5,578 nt of DNA. It comes from Solobacterium sp. GTDB taxonomy: Bacteria; Bacillota_I; Bacilli_A; Erysipelotrichales; Erysipelotrichaceae. Each line of letters begins with the position of its first letter. Position 1 is the first letter of the stretch. Shown in pieces: positions 5,451 through 5,578 of this stretch. Location of the stretch: the NCBI GenBank assembly GCA_017475415.1, contig JAFVFM010000286.1, forward strand, positions 1-5,578, written 5' to 3'. The translations under genes and the position numbers were made by a program. The notes below the pieces were generated by a model. That model was not told the origin of the DNA. It was given only the letters and a program-made list of their open reading frames with translations, and made no database searches.

Positions 5451-5578
5451 TAATTCAATCGCAATCAAAATCAAAATACAAGCACCAAAGATAGTGGCAT
5501 GACGAGTAAATCTCTCCCCTATCTTTTTTCCTAAGTTTACGCCAATAAAACAAAGTAAGATGGTTACCATACCAATCA
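5436..5578 (-). CDS. mntP: Manganese exporter MntP family, C-terminal fragment at window edge
   Basis: On the minus strand an open frame enters from the right edge and ends at TAG (5438-5436), giving 46 complete C-terminal residues; the start is off-window. The fragment has two hydrophobic segments joined by a charged loop: IGMVTILLCFIGVNLGKKIG, then ERFTRHATIFGACI and LILIAIELLIKG. From memory, this lines up without gaps with the last part of E. coli MntP (formerly YebN): the shared pattern is IG..T.....G...G..IG......A.I.G...LI.I, including the GxxxG/IG turn and the 'KAEILGG' position (here RHATIFG). MntP is a small six-helix inner-membrane protein that exports Mn2+. A related Bacillota family, YtaF, is the main alternative. 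The gene is convergent with the sirtuin gene and overlaps it by 15 bp, with no terminator hairpin visible between them. Family confidence is good for so short a piece. Confidence 0.8.
   Translation of the reverse strand, partial: IGMVTILLCFIGVNLGKKIGERFTRHATIFGACILILIAIELLIKG

Overview
The window is AT-rich DNA from a low-GC Gram-positive bacterium. Strong AGGAGG-type Shine-Dalgarno sites, short intergenic gaps and the protein families (Hsp90 with a lysine/glutamate-rich linker, CDF and EamA transporters, WYL regulator, zinc-ribbon protein, sirtuin) all point to Bacillota. The overall flavour suggests an anaerobic or commensal lineage such as Erysipelotrichia or Clostridia, but this is an impression and no marker gene here fixes the taxon.

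Layout, left to right. Positions 3-398 (+) hold the 3' end of htpG (Hsp90). A strong bidirectional terminator hairpin follows at 401-431. From 435 to 3674 four genes lie on the minus strand. In transcription order they are: a small membrane protein of unknown function (3674-3168), a CDF-family metal exporter (3157-1991), a DMT/EamA transporter (1989-1084) and a double-zinc-ribbon protein (1049-435). The first three are 10 nt and 1 nt apart and look like one transcription unit. The zinc-ribbon gene could be read through from them, but it also has a good-looking promoter of its own (1075-1103) inside the end of the transporter gene. A short divergent control region (3675-3762) follows, with two clear inverted repeats. 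The plus strand then carries a WYL-domain transcriptional regulator (3763-4713) and a Sir2-type NAD-dependent protein deacylase (4722-5450), coupled through a Shine-Dalgarno that overlaps the regulator's stop codon. At the right edge, on the minus strand, is the C-terminal end of an MntP-type manganese exporter (5436-5578, cut by the window). Its 3' end overlaps the sirtuin's by 15 bp.

Reading of the whole: the most notable point is that two candidate manganese exporters from unrelated families flank the regulator/sirtuin pair. The CDF has an Asn-Asp/Asp-Asp transport site rather than the zinc-type His/Asp site, and the right-edge fragment aligns with MntP without gaps. Together with the divergent WYL regulator and a perfect 7+4+7 inverted repeat between the divergent genes, this suggests a locally controlled metal-homeostasis locus. 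The metal and the regulator's signal are inferences. I see no CRISPR array, RNA gene, insertion sequence, phage gene or recognisable defence system, and no convincing evidence of a wholly new system. Apart from operator candidates and the unknown membrane and zinc-ribbon proteins, this is ordinary chromosomal sequence. No gene-free stretch reaches 300 bases.
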